From: Eutreptiella sp. 'Long Island Sound 2002'
Taxonomy: Eukaryota > Euglenozoa > Euglenophyceae > Eutreptiales > Eutreptiaceae
Assembly: GCA_964036045.1 (NCBI GenBank)
Contig: OZ038379.1
Span: forward strand, 115,347,604 to 115,411,603
Reading direction: 5' to 3'
Length of the DNA: 64,000 nt
Shown here: piece by piece, positions 30,659 to 43,190 of the stretch
Numbering within the stretch: the first letter of the stretch is position 1
How the letters are laid out: each line of letters starts with the position of its first letter
Notes under the pieces: model-generated
Databases searched by the model: none
Told to the model about the DNA's origin: nothing
What the model saw: only the letters and a program-made list of their open reading frames with translations
Translations under genes and position numbers: made by a program

Positions 30659-31986
30659 TGCAGACAGGGCCATCCATGGAGTTGCCTCGTACCCGCCACT
30701 GCAGCTGGAGCATCTATGGAATGCCGACCCCCCCCCGCCCCGCTATCGGACGTCATGCAGCCCGGTAGCCGGCACCTACATTATGTACCCATTGATGTGG
30801 ATGGCATGTTGAGTCATGACGCCTCTTGCGTCCACTGCACACTCGGTGGGACCGCAAGCCCCAATCAACGGTGTAGCTGGTGGCTGCTAGGGGCAAGGGA
30901 GCGATGGGAGACCATATACGCGTACAACAACGTCCCGTGTCCCCTTGATACCGCAAGTTCCGATGGAGGCCATAATCGGGCACTCGTTTTTCCCCCCTAA
31001 AGTTCGTCGGCGGTATATAGTTCCTATGCCCAAAGCGGACGGGCACATACCATGTATTGCACTTGCAGTACCAAAGGCGGTCAGGCGATGGGCACGGATT
31101 TGCATGCAGGGCCACCACACTGTTGCTTTGGGGGCATTTGCCTTCCAATTTTGGCAGCCCCCCATCAGCACTTGTGCTTTACCGTTTGCACACAAAAAGA
31201 ACACCTACTTCCTATCATTCGCCCGCCTGTCCTTGAAACTTGCGTTTGTGGCCCTCTGCAACTTATCATCAAAGTTTTTTTCCCGGAGCTCACAGACAAG
31301 GGCGGCAGGGGATCATTACCTCACTTGGGGGGGGGTCTTGGTGGTTTTGGGGGGGGGGCATCACAGGGCTTATTGCGCGGCTCACCCCCGCCCCCCCCCT
31401 CGGCCGCTGATGGGGCATCATGGGGCTGGTTGGGGGCTCGTTCACCACGAGCTCCATCCAAGCGCTCCCACACGGCGCTTGGCTGAAGCGCTTGTGGGCG
31501 GGACTGCGGATGTCCGGCAACCACATGTGGAAGGGGACCTACAAGACAGGGCAAAAGAACACTGGAGGAATGTATGACAAGGTAGACTCCACGAGGCATG
31601 ACATATTGCCACTTTACAGAAATACGTACCGAATTCGTAAAGAATTTGCTCGAAGTTCGAACAAACTTCGTATGAACTGTTTAGTCTACCAACTTTATAA
31701 TAGTATTCACACCTATGAACTTTGTATGATCTTCGTACGACCTTCGAACAAATTTGGTACGAATTCAAGTCAAATTGTACAATGTGGTGTGCCCCAAGCA
31801 TGAAGCGCGGATAAAGCTTACGGAGCAGTCACACCCATACGTTGGTGTCCAGCCACCCGTCCTCGCCTCCTTGGGCTTCTTGTAGAATGGTGCCAAATTG
31901 ATGCGGTGTAGATCGAAGTGAGCACCGTTGGCGCCACCGCAGAGATGTTGAACTAGTCGCGGTGGGCTCCTCCACGCTCCCATCTT
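30659..31986 (+). other. Region without a recognised gene
   Basis: Open frames exist on both strands (for example 30945-31577 plus and 30753-31148 minus), but none shows a domain and they overlap one another. G and C runs occur at 31326-31400. Around 31600-31790 there is an AT-rich patch with repeated cgaa/ttcg words. Confidence 0.35.
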
Positions 31987-32337
31987 TCAGACAGACACCC
32001 CCGATAAAGAAGACGGCGGAGTACTGCGGCCTCCAGCACGGATAGGTCCTCCGGGGCTGCGGAGCGCGACATGCGCATGCAAAGGGCATATCCGCGCAGA
32101 AGGGTGGGCCTCGGTGTTGGCGAAGGGGACCTGAGCTGCATCCCCCGACCACAACCCCACCCTCGCCATTGCCCCTTTCTGAACCGACAGCACATGGTCC
32201 ACGGTCGGCAGGGCTCCTGCGATATCCAGGGTGGCCACCAGGGGAATGAGCCCCAAATGGGTGGTGCGTGGACGAGGACCGCTGACTGTGCGGCCGTTGG
32301 CTAGCCGGGCCTGCAATGGGGCACTTAGTGACCTCAA
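31987..32337 (-). CDS. Unrecognised minus-strand ORF
   Basis: 116 codons from Met. The first half reads protein-like (ARLANGRTVSG, IPLVATLDIAGALPTVDHVL) and faintly recalls the flap region of a retroviral-type protease, but no D-T-G motif is visible. The second half is Arg/Pro/Ser-rich. It may be a fragment of an old retroelement; weak. Confidence 0.3.
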   Translation of the reverse strand: MRSLSAPLQARLANGRTVSGPRPRTTHLGLIPLVATLDIAGALPTVDHVLSVQKGAMARVGLWSGDAAQVPFANTEAHPSARICPLHAHVALRSPGGPIRAGGRSTPPSSLSGVSV

Positions 32338-33181
32338 CTATGTAAATATCGTGACGCGACATTTTAGAAACCGCAAGCGGTGGGAATAGGATATGCGGAC
32401 ACCACTATGGTTTTTGTGGCACTTGATACTTGCTCTGCAGCACGCAACGGTGAACATGTGCCCACATATGCAAAATATTCGCGTGAAAATCACGCAAAAT
32501 GGGGCGAATACTGCACATATGCGCCTCTGCAATGTCCCCGCAGACACAGGTGAATTGTGCAGTGTGAATAGGCCAATTCGTAGGCCAACGTGGCAATCTA
32601 GCGTGTCAGAATAGGGCTGTTTCTTTTCGCAAGCATCCGTAGCTAGTTGTTCTAAAATTTCTAAAAAGTATTGCTACCAACCTAGCCCCATGAAAAACAT
32701 CTTTTCGGAGCAAAACACTTACTTCGAGCACCCATATTCGCACCATCTTTGCTCTTTATTCAAGAATTCCCTTACAGGTCGTTCACAAAGGGTAAATGCT
32801 TGACTGGTACCAATTGTGTTTATCGGTCTGGGGTCCAAAGGATGAAGAGGGTGCTCTGAAGACCGTCCTTTGCCCCCTCAGATGCAGGCATACAATGGTG
32901 CCTGCAGATGGACACCATGAGAAGCAAGTCCCCCATCCGCAATTCAGTGGTGTCCCACCGGATCTTCCCCGACACCCGAATTGTGGTCTGTGCCAATACT
33001 GGCACCTAGTACACCTCTAATAGACAAAGGAAACTACGGAAGTGGCATCCTCACATGGCCCTATTACAGGGGGGGGGGGCACCTCCCTAGGCACATGCTA
33101 GAACACTGAATTTCGTTCTATGCTACAACGACATCGTCTCGGCGTTCTAACTGAGACTACAACAATACTAGAGCAAGAGAA
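32338..33181 (+). other. Region without a recognised gene
   Basis: No domain. The last 80 bases (ctagaacactg ... gttctaac) are similar to 36505-36570 ahead of the second copy of the unknown tandem gene and mark its upstream flank. Confidence 0.4.
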
Positions 33182-34990
33182 ATGGAACACAGGGATGCAA
33201 TTTTGTTCATGACCCGCCGCGCATGCTTGCTATTGCCTATGGTGTATTGTTGCATGTCCCTTAAATCACACTTGGATTTTTCGTATTTCAACCTCATTAA
33301 ACGTCCCGCCTCTACCCTTCTTGCACCATTATCAACGGGGGAGGACCCTCCTATGGTCCAAGACACTACGGCACTTGAGTTCTGCTACTAGCCTCAAGGC
33401 TGAGCAGGCGTGCCATTACTTGGCCAAGTTGGCGGTATCGTACCCCCTAGCATGATGGCATTTCAACAATGCCGTCCAGCACTTAAGGAGCGTGTAATTG
33501 ATCTCACCAAACCCGGCCCGGCGCGGATGTACTTGACCCATGAGGCAAAGGCCCATGAGATACCCGTGGCCTTGGGCAACACTACGGTGACGGGGTCAAT
33601 CAATTCCACAGGCTGATCGATTCCATCCGTCAGGCTTGAAAGTGCCGCTCGGTGCAAAGGGCTTGGGCGTAGGGGCCACCGGGGCAACACTGCCACTTTC
33701 GCCCACACTACGGGTCCCGCCCACCACCATGTGCAAGCTAGAGCTCAACTTGCGTGCCCCGAAGTCTTCGCGAAGGTCCCTCTTGGAGTACAAGCTGCGC
33801 CCGTTATAGTGTCATTCCCATTGACGTTCATCATCCACAGGATTGCCTATCCCATGGCCAGGGCCAATTGTACCCAACCTACCATCTCCTTGGCCATTGT
33901 TGACCGCTTCGCATGCTCCCCCGCGGGCCTCAGGGTGTTGAGCATATTGAACTGTGATAACAAGGCGATGGAGACCCATGGAACCTTTTGGAGGGACAAG
34001 TGGAAGGTCTTCCGTTTACCTAGTGCCCATCGCCCATTCTAGTTTCATTGTAGTTAGCGCCGGCGAACGTTCGCTCGGGCACAAGTGGCCCAAGAGTAGG
34101 ACATCAAGACAACACCCATGTCTCATGTTTAGGTGACTCAAGAAATCATCGACAGCAGCCTCAGCCAATGTGAGGCCGCTGAGGAGGCAGCCAAGGTGAT
34201 CCTCACGGGGACCAACCGTGGGCAGGAGGGTGATTGGGCTGTCCACATGCCCTCACGTGCGCACCATAATCAAATTAACGGATATGAAACCCCCGAAGAG
34301 GGTTTGGGATGGAGGGGATATCCCGCGGACCAATTAGCGTGATGAGGCTCATTACAGAGCCGTCCTCCCTGCAACCACCTCCTTGCAAACGCCCAGTTGT
34401 AGTATGCCACCCATCTAGCTCATGCCCCTTGCCTCCGTTGTCTTGTGCAATTTGCACGTACCCACGGCCATGGGCTGCTTGCTTGGGGGAATTATTGACC
34501 GGGAGTTTTAGAATTTTTTTGGTTGGTCCATCCAGACTTGCATGTCCTCTTTTCCTAGAGAAGGGCGGGAAGGAGCGTTTACGGGGTGTCTTCCCGGGAT
34601 GGGGAAGAAATGGGCATTTTTTATGAGGCAAGGCCGCATAATGCTAGGTGCCCTGGCATTAGGCCTGGCTCGGCCAAGTACAACACCGTTGCAAACGTAG
34701 TGGACGCCTGCAGGCCCTGTTGTCCATCTAAGGGCGTCAACGGTGCTAGGGTCCTACGTTTTTTGTGTTGATCGCCTCTTGTGCACACGTGCAATAGCAC
34801 AAGCTTCCTCCGGGGGGGGGGTGCCATGCTTAGGGAGAGACGCTACGGAGGTAAGGAGGGGCATGAAGCACACGTGGTATTCCCTTGGTGCACAATACTT
34901 TACAAAATGTGTGCATCAACGCGGATTCGTTGAACCACGTGCTAGGGCAGGTATTTTGGGGTGCGCTCTAGCGTTGCCCTAATCAGGGGT
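33182..34990 (+). pseudogene. Unknown tandem gene, copy 1 (rearranged)
   Basis: Diverged relative of the gene at 36674-39334, offset about 3.43 kb. Matching blocks include LRAPKSSRRSLLEYKLR (33740-33800), PLTFIIHRIAYPMARANC and LSILNCDNKAMET (33820-33990), the second-exon start VTQEIIDSSLSQCEAAEEAA (34134-34200) and IRPGSAKYNTVANV near 34660-34700. The intron boundary is also conserved (donor after aagtggaag near 34002; acceptor catgtttag at 34132). A block of about 190 bp (33487-33680) is inverted and moved relative to copy 2. Several frameshifts; function unknown. Confidence 0.6.
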
Positions 34991-36137
34991 GCTACAGTTG
35001 ATCTGGCCAACAAGATGGGTTGCCAGAGATTGACTGGAATGTCACTAGAACCGCTGACCAGAACGCTGCTAGAATGCCTCACCTGGTTTGTTGAAGCATT
35101 TTTAGGCCATGCAAACGTTGCAGCAGTTGGTTCCGCTCCGCCACGGCAACCGTGGCTTCCACAACCGCAGGGTGCCCCGTCCGTGGCGTTCTCAACGCAA
35201 GCACCGTCTGTTTCCCCTCCGTTGCTTCCCTTTCGCCCCTGCGAACCCGTCTCCCATAAAAACGACCCACACCTTAATGGTGGGGGATGGGGTGTGTGTT
35301 AGAAAAGGGTTACTAGGAGCAAGGATGCGCCCCGGCAAGCCCCCCCAACAACGCATGAAGGGACACATGTGTGTCGCGGGTCGCAAAAGAAGGTGTGGCA
35401 TGCTAAGGTGCTAATTGGGCTAGTCGGGCCCATCAGGCTAACCCACCACCAAGTGACTGGGCCCGGCCCGCCAAGTGACCCTCCAAGTCACCTTGGGGGG
35501 GGGAGGGGGCGCGGGGGGGGGGCTAACTAGCCTAACCGGGGGGTGGGGGGGGGGGTCAAGTTTCAGGACTCTTTGATCACGGCTAGCTCCTCGTTAACGA
35601 GTGGCGGAGCATTCATTCGGACTGTTCTAGCGACACATTTAGCAACGTTTTAGCGAGCGCTAGCGGCGCTCGCTGGACCGTCGCGAAAACTTCTTAAAAA
35701 AACTTTGCTATTCAATTTGAGGGCAAAAAGCTGTTGTTCTAGAAAAAAATGAAAAAAAGAATAGAAATGGTTTGGACCCCCGGGTAGGGTACTGGGAGGC
35801 CCAAGTTCTAGCCTTCATACCACAGCCCCTCCAGGTCCAGGGTCGGGATAACACTGCCTTTCTGGGTCTAGCTGTTGTAGTCGTTCCTAGGCCAGAACAA
35901 GATAGGGTATTCTAGCATATACCAAGGGGTCCAGTCGGTGTCAGTGTCCTTCAATTCAAGATACTAGCGACACTAATGGGCCCAGGTTTCCTTGAGCGCA
36001 AGTCAGCAGCAGGCGGCAAAGACTTGACCAATTTGGCCGTCACCTTCTTGAACAAGGGTCCGACACCCACGTGACACGGGCACCTCTTGCTTTGCCAACC
36101 TTGAGGGCTGGGGGTTGATTCTTTGCCTAACTACACG
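34991..36137 (+). other. Spacer with CTAGAAC words and G-rich block
   Basis: 34991-35080 and 35600-35660 contain repeated ctagaa/ttctag and ctagcg words shared with 38690-38815 and 36500-36570. 35495-35556 is a G-rich block with four or more long G runs, able in principle to form a quadruplex. No gene recognised. Confidence 0.45.
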
Positions 36138-36468
36138 AGCTACGCTGAATCCTTTGAGGGTATAGACCCCTCGAAGACTCACTGCCTGAGGTCTACACTA
36201 GTCTACAGACACATCGGCGAATCCTTGAAGGGTCTACACTACTTCACCGGAGCTGCAGTGAATCCTCAAAGGGTGTAGACCCTTCAACGTTTCACCGCAT
36301 GATGTCTGTACCCATCTATAGGGGCTGCGGTGAATTACTGAATGGTGCAGACCCTTTAAGGATTCACCACATGGGGTCTATAGTAGTCTACCAAGGATGC
36401 GGTGAATCCTTGAAGGGTGTAGACCCCTGAAGAATTCACCGCATGAGGTCTAAACTAATCCACATGGG
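36138..36468 (+). repeat. 72-bp hairpin satellite, array 1
   Basis: Four full units and one truncated unit. A consensus unit starts gcggtgaatccttgaagggt, has the loop gtag, then acccttcaaggattcaccgc, so its first 44 bases fold into a nearly perfect 20-bp hairpin; atgaggtctacactagtctacaggggct completes the period (consensus given in parts). Lies 200 bp ahead of the unknown gene copy 2. Confidence 0.85.
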
Positions 36469-36673
36469 CTACCCTAGGTACACACTAGGAGACTCAATCT
36501 TGATCTAGCCTAGAACACTATAGCCTGGATGTTCTAGCCTAGATTAGATCAATACTAGAACGATATAATGTCTACCCAGATGTGCTCGTTTCTTCATTGT
36601 TCCCCCATGCATGCTTGCTATTGTCCATAGTTCATTGTTTCTCTGGCGCTTAGACATTACACATTCTTTTGCA

Positions 36674-39334
36674 ATGAAACGCCCTGCCAATTTCCCCCTT
36701 GCTCCCTTCTCAACCAGGAAGGATACTTCCCTCTTGGCTAAGGCACTACGGGACTTGATTGGGGCTTCAAATCTCAATGATGAGCGGATGGGCCATTACT
36801 TGGCCACATGGACGCTATCATGCCCCCTAGCACTGCGGCAATTCAACAACGCCGTCCAATATGTGAACACCGCCACTTCTGCCCATACCACGGGTGAGGC
36901 GTGCAAGGCTGCCGTTGAGGCATACACCGCCTCCCTTCTCCCTACCATCACCATGTGTGAACTAGTGCTCATCATGAGGGCCCCTAAGTCCTCGTGGGGG
37001 ACCCTCTCCGGGCTCAACACGCTGCGTAAGTTGGAGTATCACCGCACCGTCCCCAGTGGCCCCTACTCCCATCCAATTTGTACCGAGCGGGATTTCCAAG
37101 CCCGTTGGACGGAGCCGGTTACCCCCGTGCAATTGGATGAGCCCGTTGCCATGGTGTTGCCCAAGGCCACCGAGATCTCATGGCCCTTCGCGTCATGCGT
37201 CACATACATCGTCTGCTGGCCGGGCTTGGTGCGGTCAATCAACCGCAACTTCCCATTGATGTTCATCATCCGGGGGGGTGCCTACCCCATGGCCGGGGGC
37301 AATTGGACCAAACCTACCATCTCCTTGGCCAACTTCGACCGCTTGGCCCGCTCTCCCACAGGCCTTTGCGTGTTGAGCACGGCCAATTGCGATGACAAGG
37401 CCATGGACACCCTTCGGACGTTGCGGAAGAGCAATTGGGAGGTAGGCCTCTCACCTAGTGCCTTTCGCTCGTTGTAATTTTGATCTAGTTAGCCTCGAAC
37501 ATCGCTCGCTAGAAGCTAGATTACACTAGACTAAAACGAAATTAACCACCCCCCATGTCTCGTGTTCAGGTGATTCAAGCAATAATCGACGCGGGGCTTG
37601 TCCAATGGGGGGCCTCCAAGGAGGAGGCAAAGGTGATCCTCGGGGGGGATCAACCGTGGACACCAAGGGTGATCGGGGTGTCCACATGCCCCCAAGTGGG
37701 CTCCATGTTCAACGAGGGGATATGGAATGCCCAATAGAACACTTGGGAGGGTAGTGATATCCGCCCGACCATGGTGGGTGATGCAGCCAACTACACGTCC
37801 TTCCTACTTGAGACGCCTTTCTTGCAAACCGCTGGCTGCGGTACGCAACAGATTTTGGAATTGCCAAGTACCTGGGTCGTCTTGTGCATTTTGCACTTGA
37901 CAATGGCCATGGGCTGCTTGTTGGGGGAGCTTGTGGACCGGGAGGCTAGGTCGGTCACCCTGCGCTCTGTCAAGACCTACAAGTTCTCCTGTCGGAGAGG
38001 CGTGCAGGTTCAAGCGTTTATGGGTCAGCTTCCCCGGCCGGGGAAGAGACGGCCAATTTTTTGGATGCATGGCCGGATGTTGCTAGGTGCCTCAGCATTA
38101 GGCCGAGCACGGCCAGGTACAAGGCCGCCGCGAACATGTGGGACCTGCTGCAGGCCCTCTATTGTACATATCAGGGCCCTAACTAATTGAACTGTGCTGC
38201 CGTGGCCCGTGATTTCCGGCGACACTGTACTTTCCGAACAACATCATGGTATCTAGCGAGCCTTGAGCATGAAGTACATATCATGTTGCAGAACATTAAG
38301 CCATTTGGGTCGGCTATGTTCTCGGGTGACATTTCTGAAAGCATCAACCGCTTTCTGAAACATGGTTGCAACGAACACAGCAACCGGGGGGAGGGGGGGG
38401 GGCTGTCGGGTGGAGGGGGTGGACGAGGTGTCGGCTCGTCACTGGTCGGCCATCCACAGGGAGGCCAATGTGCAAGCACAGTGCATGACATGGCTGCTTG
38501 CATACTTTGATGTGTTGTGGGTTGTGCACAGGGGGCCGCGGTCGCAAGTGCCATGCTCGGGAAGGGATGCCATGGGGGTAAGGAGGGGCCAGGGCCACAT
38601 GCTGGCCTCCCTCAACCAGAATATTGACCAACAGCATGGCATCGAAGGAGTTGATTGACGAGCTGATCAGCCGGGTATCTTGTCTTGTTGTGCGTTCTAG
38701 CGCTGATCTAGGGAAGCCTTCTAGCGTTGATCTAGGCAGCACGATCGGTCGCTAGAACATCCCTAGAACACCGCTAGAACGCTTGCCTAGAACGCCGCTG
38801 GAATGCTGCTGTGTTTCCGATAGAATGAGGCGACCCAGGTGCTGATTGCGCAGGTGATGGCGGCACAGGCGCAAGAGCAGGCCGAGCAGGCTGAGGCCAA
38901 GCTCAAGGCCACGGCCAAGCCCCAGCCCCAACCCCAAGCCCCACATCCACCATCGCCACCTCCTCACCCGTTGACCGCCAGGAAGTCGGCCAAGGCGGCC
39001 CCGGAGTTCACGGAGGTGGAGGAAATGCGGGGGGGAGCTGCGAGGGGTCTTGCCTTCCCTCGCAGCTCAGAAGGCGGGAAAGGCTAGGCTGGAGAGCAAG
39101 GTCTCCCAATGGGAGACCAAGCTGGCGGAGGTGCGGAGGTGTTCAGGAGGATTGGGGATGAGGAGATGATCCGCACGGAGGAGGACACTGCCGCAAGGCG
39201 AAGGCCAAGCTGGTGGAGATAGAGAAGGGGATCTACACGCTTAATCGCAGTGTGCGGAGGATGGAGGTGGTGTTGGCGGCGGTGGTGGATACGGTGAAGG
39301 AGGAGGTGGAGGAGGTGGCGGGGGTGGACATGTA
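36674..39334 (+). pseudogene. Unknown intron-containing gene, copy 2
   Basis: Exon 1 (36674-37441, from MKRPANFPLAPFSTRKDTSL) is 256 codons and intact, with the block FIIRGGAYPMAGGNW and VLSTANCDDKAMDTL. A 128-bp intron (37442-37569, gtaggc...gttcag) leads in phase 0 to VIQAIIDAGLVQWGASKEEA. Later text runs through a TAG at 37735, a frameshift near 37825 (then LRYATDFGIAKYLGRLVHFA), SGDISESINRFLKHGCNEHS near 38320-38380, and a second intron (38675-38823) that joins SKELIDELISR to NEATQVLIAQVMAAQAQEQA, a continuous coiled coil. Frames change at G runs 38393-38402 and 39029-39035. No family recognised; E-S-x-N-x3-K may be the last acidic motif of a transposase, which is speculation. Confidence 0.65.
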
Positions 39335-39384
39335 GCCGGAGGGGATGGGGGAAGAGACGTTGAAGGAGGAGGTGGAGGCAAAGG

Positions 39385-39849
39385 TTGCGATGAATCCTTG
39401 CGGGGTATAGACGCCTCAAGCATTCACCGTATGAGGTGTGCAGTAGTGTATTGGGGCTATAGTGAAACCTTGCGGGGTGTAGACCCTGCGACGATTACCG
39501 CATGAGGTCTGCATCAGTCTACCGGGGCTGCGGTGAATCCTTGAAGGGTATAGACCCTACAGAAATTCACCGCATGAGGTCTACACTAGTCTACAGGGGC
39601 TGCGGTGAATCCTTGAAGGATGTAGACCGTTGAATGATTCACCGCATGAGGTCTACATCCCTCTACACGGATGCGGTGAATCTTTGAAGGGTGTAGAACC
39701 TTCAGCAATCCACTGCAAAAGGTCTACACTAGTCCTCAGGGGCTGTGGTGAATCCTTCAAAGATGTAGCCCCCTCAAGGATTTACCGCATGAGGTCTACA
39801 CCCATCTGTAGCGATGCGGTGAATCCTTGAAGGGTGTAGACCCTTCAAC
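39385..39849 (+). repeat. 72-bp hairpin satellite, array 2
   Basis: About six and a half units of the same 72-bp repeat as array 1, same orientation. Units differ by substitutions, and some change both arms of the stem together (for example gaagggt/acccttc against gcggggt/accctgc). Confidence 0.88.
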
Positions 39850-42800
39850 AGTCCTTTCCAACATTGTAGCTTTACAGTCCATTTTCCGAAATGTCCTTCG
39901 CGTTGGTCGGGACCGTCGTGGGTGCATACATCACTCACCTCGGTTTGGGACACCACAAATACCCCAACGTGGGCAACCATGGTAACTTGGTGACTACCAG
40001 ATAGGGGCTGATGGTTGACTGACCCCATGTGTGACAATTTGCAGGTCGTTGAAACCCGACACCAGGTGGTAAAAAGATCGCGGAGGGAATTGCTCGCGGG
40101 CACAATAGCCCGCATGGAAGAATGGGCGATTGCATATGCCATGGATCGAGGCTCTATGCAAGGAATGGCATGTGTTCCTGTGGACATGGAACTCGCGAGG
40201 CGCTGACTATCTTTCACTCGTGACACGTCTTCAACGACAGCTGACAATACCAAAAAGGGGGTGCCCAAAGGTGCAAAGGACGCGTGGCCCAGGCACATGA
40301 TGTAAGACACGCGCATACCTGCATGGCCGGGACACATGGACACGGACTGTTTGCGCGAAGTCTGTTGCTCTACCTATAGCACTCGTGCGCATGTTGACAC
40401 ATGACCACCAACCCTCACCTAATAGGAACCGTTGTGTACTTTCGAATACGACTTGACTGATTCAACACCTCATGTTTGTGGCAGACGGGGTGTGTACTGA
40501 CATGGCAATCGACACATGAGGTCACTTGTCCCCACAGATGCCCACTTATGGACATGCATGAGCTGCATGGAGTTAATGCCTTTGATTACAGGGGTTTACT
40601 TGCGCTTGCAGGCACTGTCACGGAGCTCAAAGCCCTAGTGGGCAGCTCCTTGCTGTCCTGGGCCACCACGCCCGTCCCTGCTTTCATGCAAAATAACGGC
40701 ACCCCCATGGGACACTTATCCAATTAGATCCGTGTCTTCACGCCATGGTCAGCATTTCCAGCATTGTTCAAGCCCAACATTCGTCTCTTGACGCCAACTC
40801 CCACGCATTTCTTCTCATTGTGCTCATCCATGGAGATCGAATTAGATGCCGCCCCAACCCTTATTGCCGGACGACCACTTCTCGGCCTTGCATATACCCT
40901 TCGAGACGTGACTTGCGCACGAGAGGTCTGATCACGGCCTCCCACGTCCTCAACGGCCCCTGTCGACGCGTAAGATTGGTTGAGCTTCATAATCTAGCAG
41001 ATGGATACCGCCGTAGTGAAGCGGTCCGCCTTCTGCGCCTCCTCTTGGAGGGTACGAGGGTGCAACTTTTTTGGCTTGTTCTTCGCCGTGCATTGTATCC
41101 ACTAGGGGGGACAGAATGGCTGCTTTACCGGGGGTCTAGACTCTTTTTTCTGTAACAAAGCACCCTGGACGGTGGATCCCCTCGAGGTGTGGTAGGGGGC
41201 ATGCAATGAGGGATACTCCCACTGAGCACACAAGAACTCCCAAGGGCGTTCCAATGCCGGGCAATGTGTAGCAAACATACAAAGCATGAAAGGATGGCAA
41301 CTATTTGCCGCCTCATACTCTCTATCGGTTATGTGCTGAGCCACCGAATCAGCAAGCCTTGGCCCTAGCGGAGGGGGCTACAGCAAGCAGCTGCGGCGAG
41401 GGAGGTTGGCTAGGCGAGGCAAAAGGGGCAAAGGCATCGTCCAATTGCACAATGAAGTCCTTGCAAAAGAATTCTTTAGGTGCTTCCAAACTACCTAAAT
41501 GGGTGCATGATAGTGGTCTTTGCCAACAACAGTAGCATACATGGAAGAAACGGATCCTGAGGTACGGGGAGCGAGCCAAAGTGATTGGGAGGAACTAGAG
41601 CAAGGAGGGTGCAATACACTTTAGCGTCATTGAACTCCTTTCGGTGGACGACATCCAAGAACACGCCTCATGTCAAACATGGCAGGGATCACAACCAGTC
41701 GGTGCAATCAGGATGGGTCTTTTTGTGCGTCATGTACTAATGTCTCGAAACATGCAAATTTGATGGAAGAGTGTGGAGTGCTTCGTCGTGTTTGTCATAC
41801 TTGGATTAATAGGCGGCGGCGACCTACGCGCGTTGGTTTGTTGTCCATGCGGTGCGGAACGGGGTCGTTGAAAGTATGGCTTTTGAACGCCCCAAAGGTT
41901 AGTTTCTAATTGGCATGTGTTAGTGGTAGAATAATTCTTATTGGCCCGGGCCCTGTGTACTGAACCCAGGAGAGTAGAAGTTGATGAGTTATTAATTGAG
42001 CCTTGGAACGAAATTTCAATCATTGTTGTGATGCACTGCGTTGTAGCACTGTTTGTCTGTCTGGTTGTCTCCTTGTGTGTGTATTTACCTGTACTTGTTG
42101 TTTGGGTGCACAAAATTTCCCTTTAAATTTGAAAAGAGCGCGCTGCAGCGCCCGTTTGTCTCAAAACGGGTTTGAACAGTCTCCAGAACCGTTGGTCAAA
42201 CACTCAACCGGAAAATTTGAAAGAAAGTGCGCCGCATTGCAGTTGCTCTACAAAAAGTGGCAACCTCCCCCCCCCAGTGAGTTGTATAGTGCTGCAGGGG
42301 ACAATGTTGGACTCTCAGGCTTTACCAGGTAGACAAAGTGCATCCCCTTGGAGATTGTCATGCCAACGGGTTGCATCCAACTCCACTGACTGCATGTAGC
42401 AGTAAACAGATCACGTTGTGTACACCTTGTTTGTCTATGTACTATCGTGGGCAATATATCCTATGCCATTTCGTCAATTTGTGATCGAGTCGGAGTTCAC
42501 ATTTGGTGATGATCTGGCAGATGGCGCATTGCCAAGCACTCCTTCTCGGCATTTTGTTACTTGGTCACTGCACTTGCGTAGGCACAAGCACTCTAGATAT
42601 GAATTGGATGATTTTTTTTGCAGCAAAGGAAACATGTTGAACTGCGATTCACACCACCTTTTTGGTACAAAACAAGCCTGAAGGAACCTTTTAGTCTTTG
42701 GAGGCACATGGATGCACGTTGCCTCCCACATTCAAAGCATGCATTGGAGATAGTGAGTGGCATTGGTTGCCCCAGAGATGTTGCCCCAGCAAACCATGGA

Positions 42801-43190
42801 TTTGTGCTGCCAGAGTTGTGTCTCCTGGGCGACAGGCATGTGCTCTAGCTGCAGCGCGTTGGGAACAATTGAGTGGTTCACAGCATGTGCTTTGGCTTGA
42901 CCATTTTTCGCGCTAGCGATTTTGTGCTCTTCTTGTGTGCGATCAATTGTCCTTGAATTGCTCGTTGTCTACGGTTCTAGCTATGCCTCGGCCTCCTGAT
43001 ATGTACACTGGGTTCTTGTCACTTTTTTCACTGTTGACCAATGTGAAGGATGTAGCAGCTGTATGGCGGCACAATTACTGCTCATTTATAGTGCTTTTCA
43101 GACTATTGCCAACAGACCGGTACCACAAAAGGACATGTGATGTCTTTTGGCTGCGAGCTGGACACATGTCCGCAGCCACCCATGGAGAGC
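39850..43190 (+). other. Region without a recognised gene
   Basis: ORFs of 80-190 codons occur (40476-40727 and 40745-41155 plus, 39774-40343 minus) without domains. A strong acceptor-like tract (gattttttttgcag, ending at 42624) precedes a 76-codon frame to 42848, which hints at a decayed spliced gene interrupted at 43191 by the DIRS-like element. Confidence 0.35.

Noticed and set aside
39084-39423. Pro-rich minus-strand ORFs near 39.2 kb
   Set aside because: They are the complement of the gaggtggaggtg-rich coiled-coil coding region of the unknown gene.
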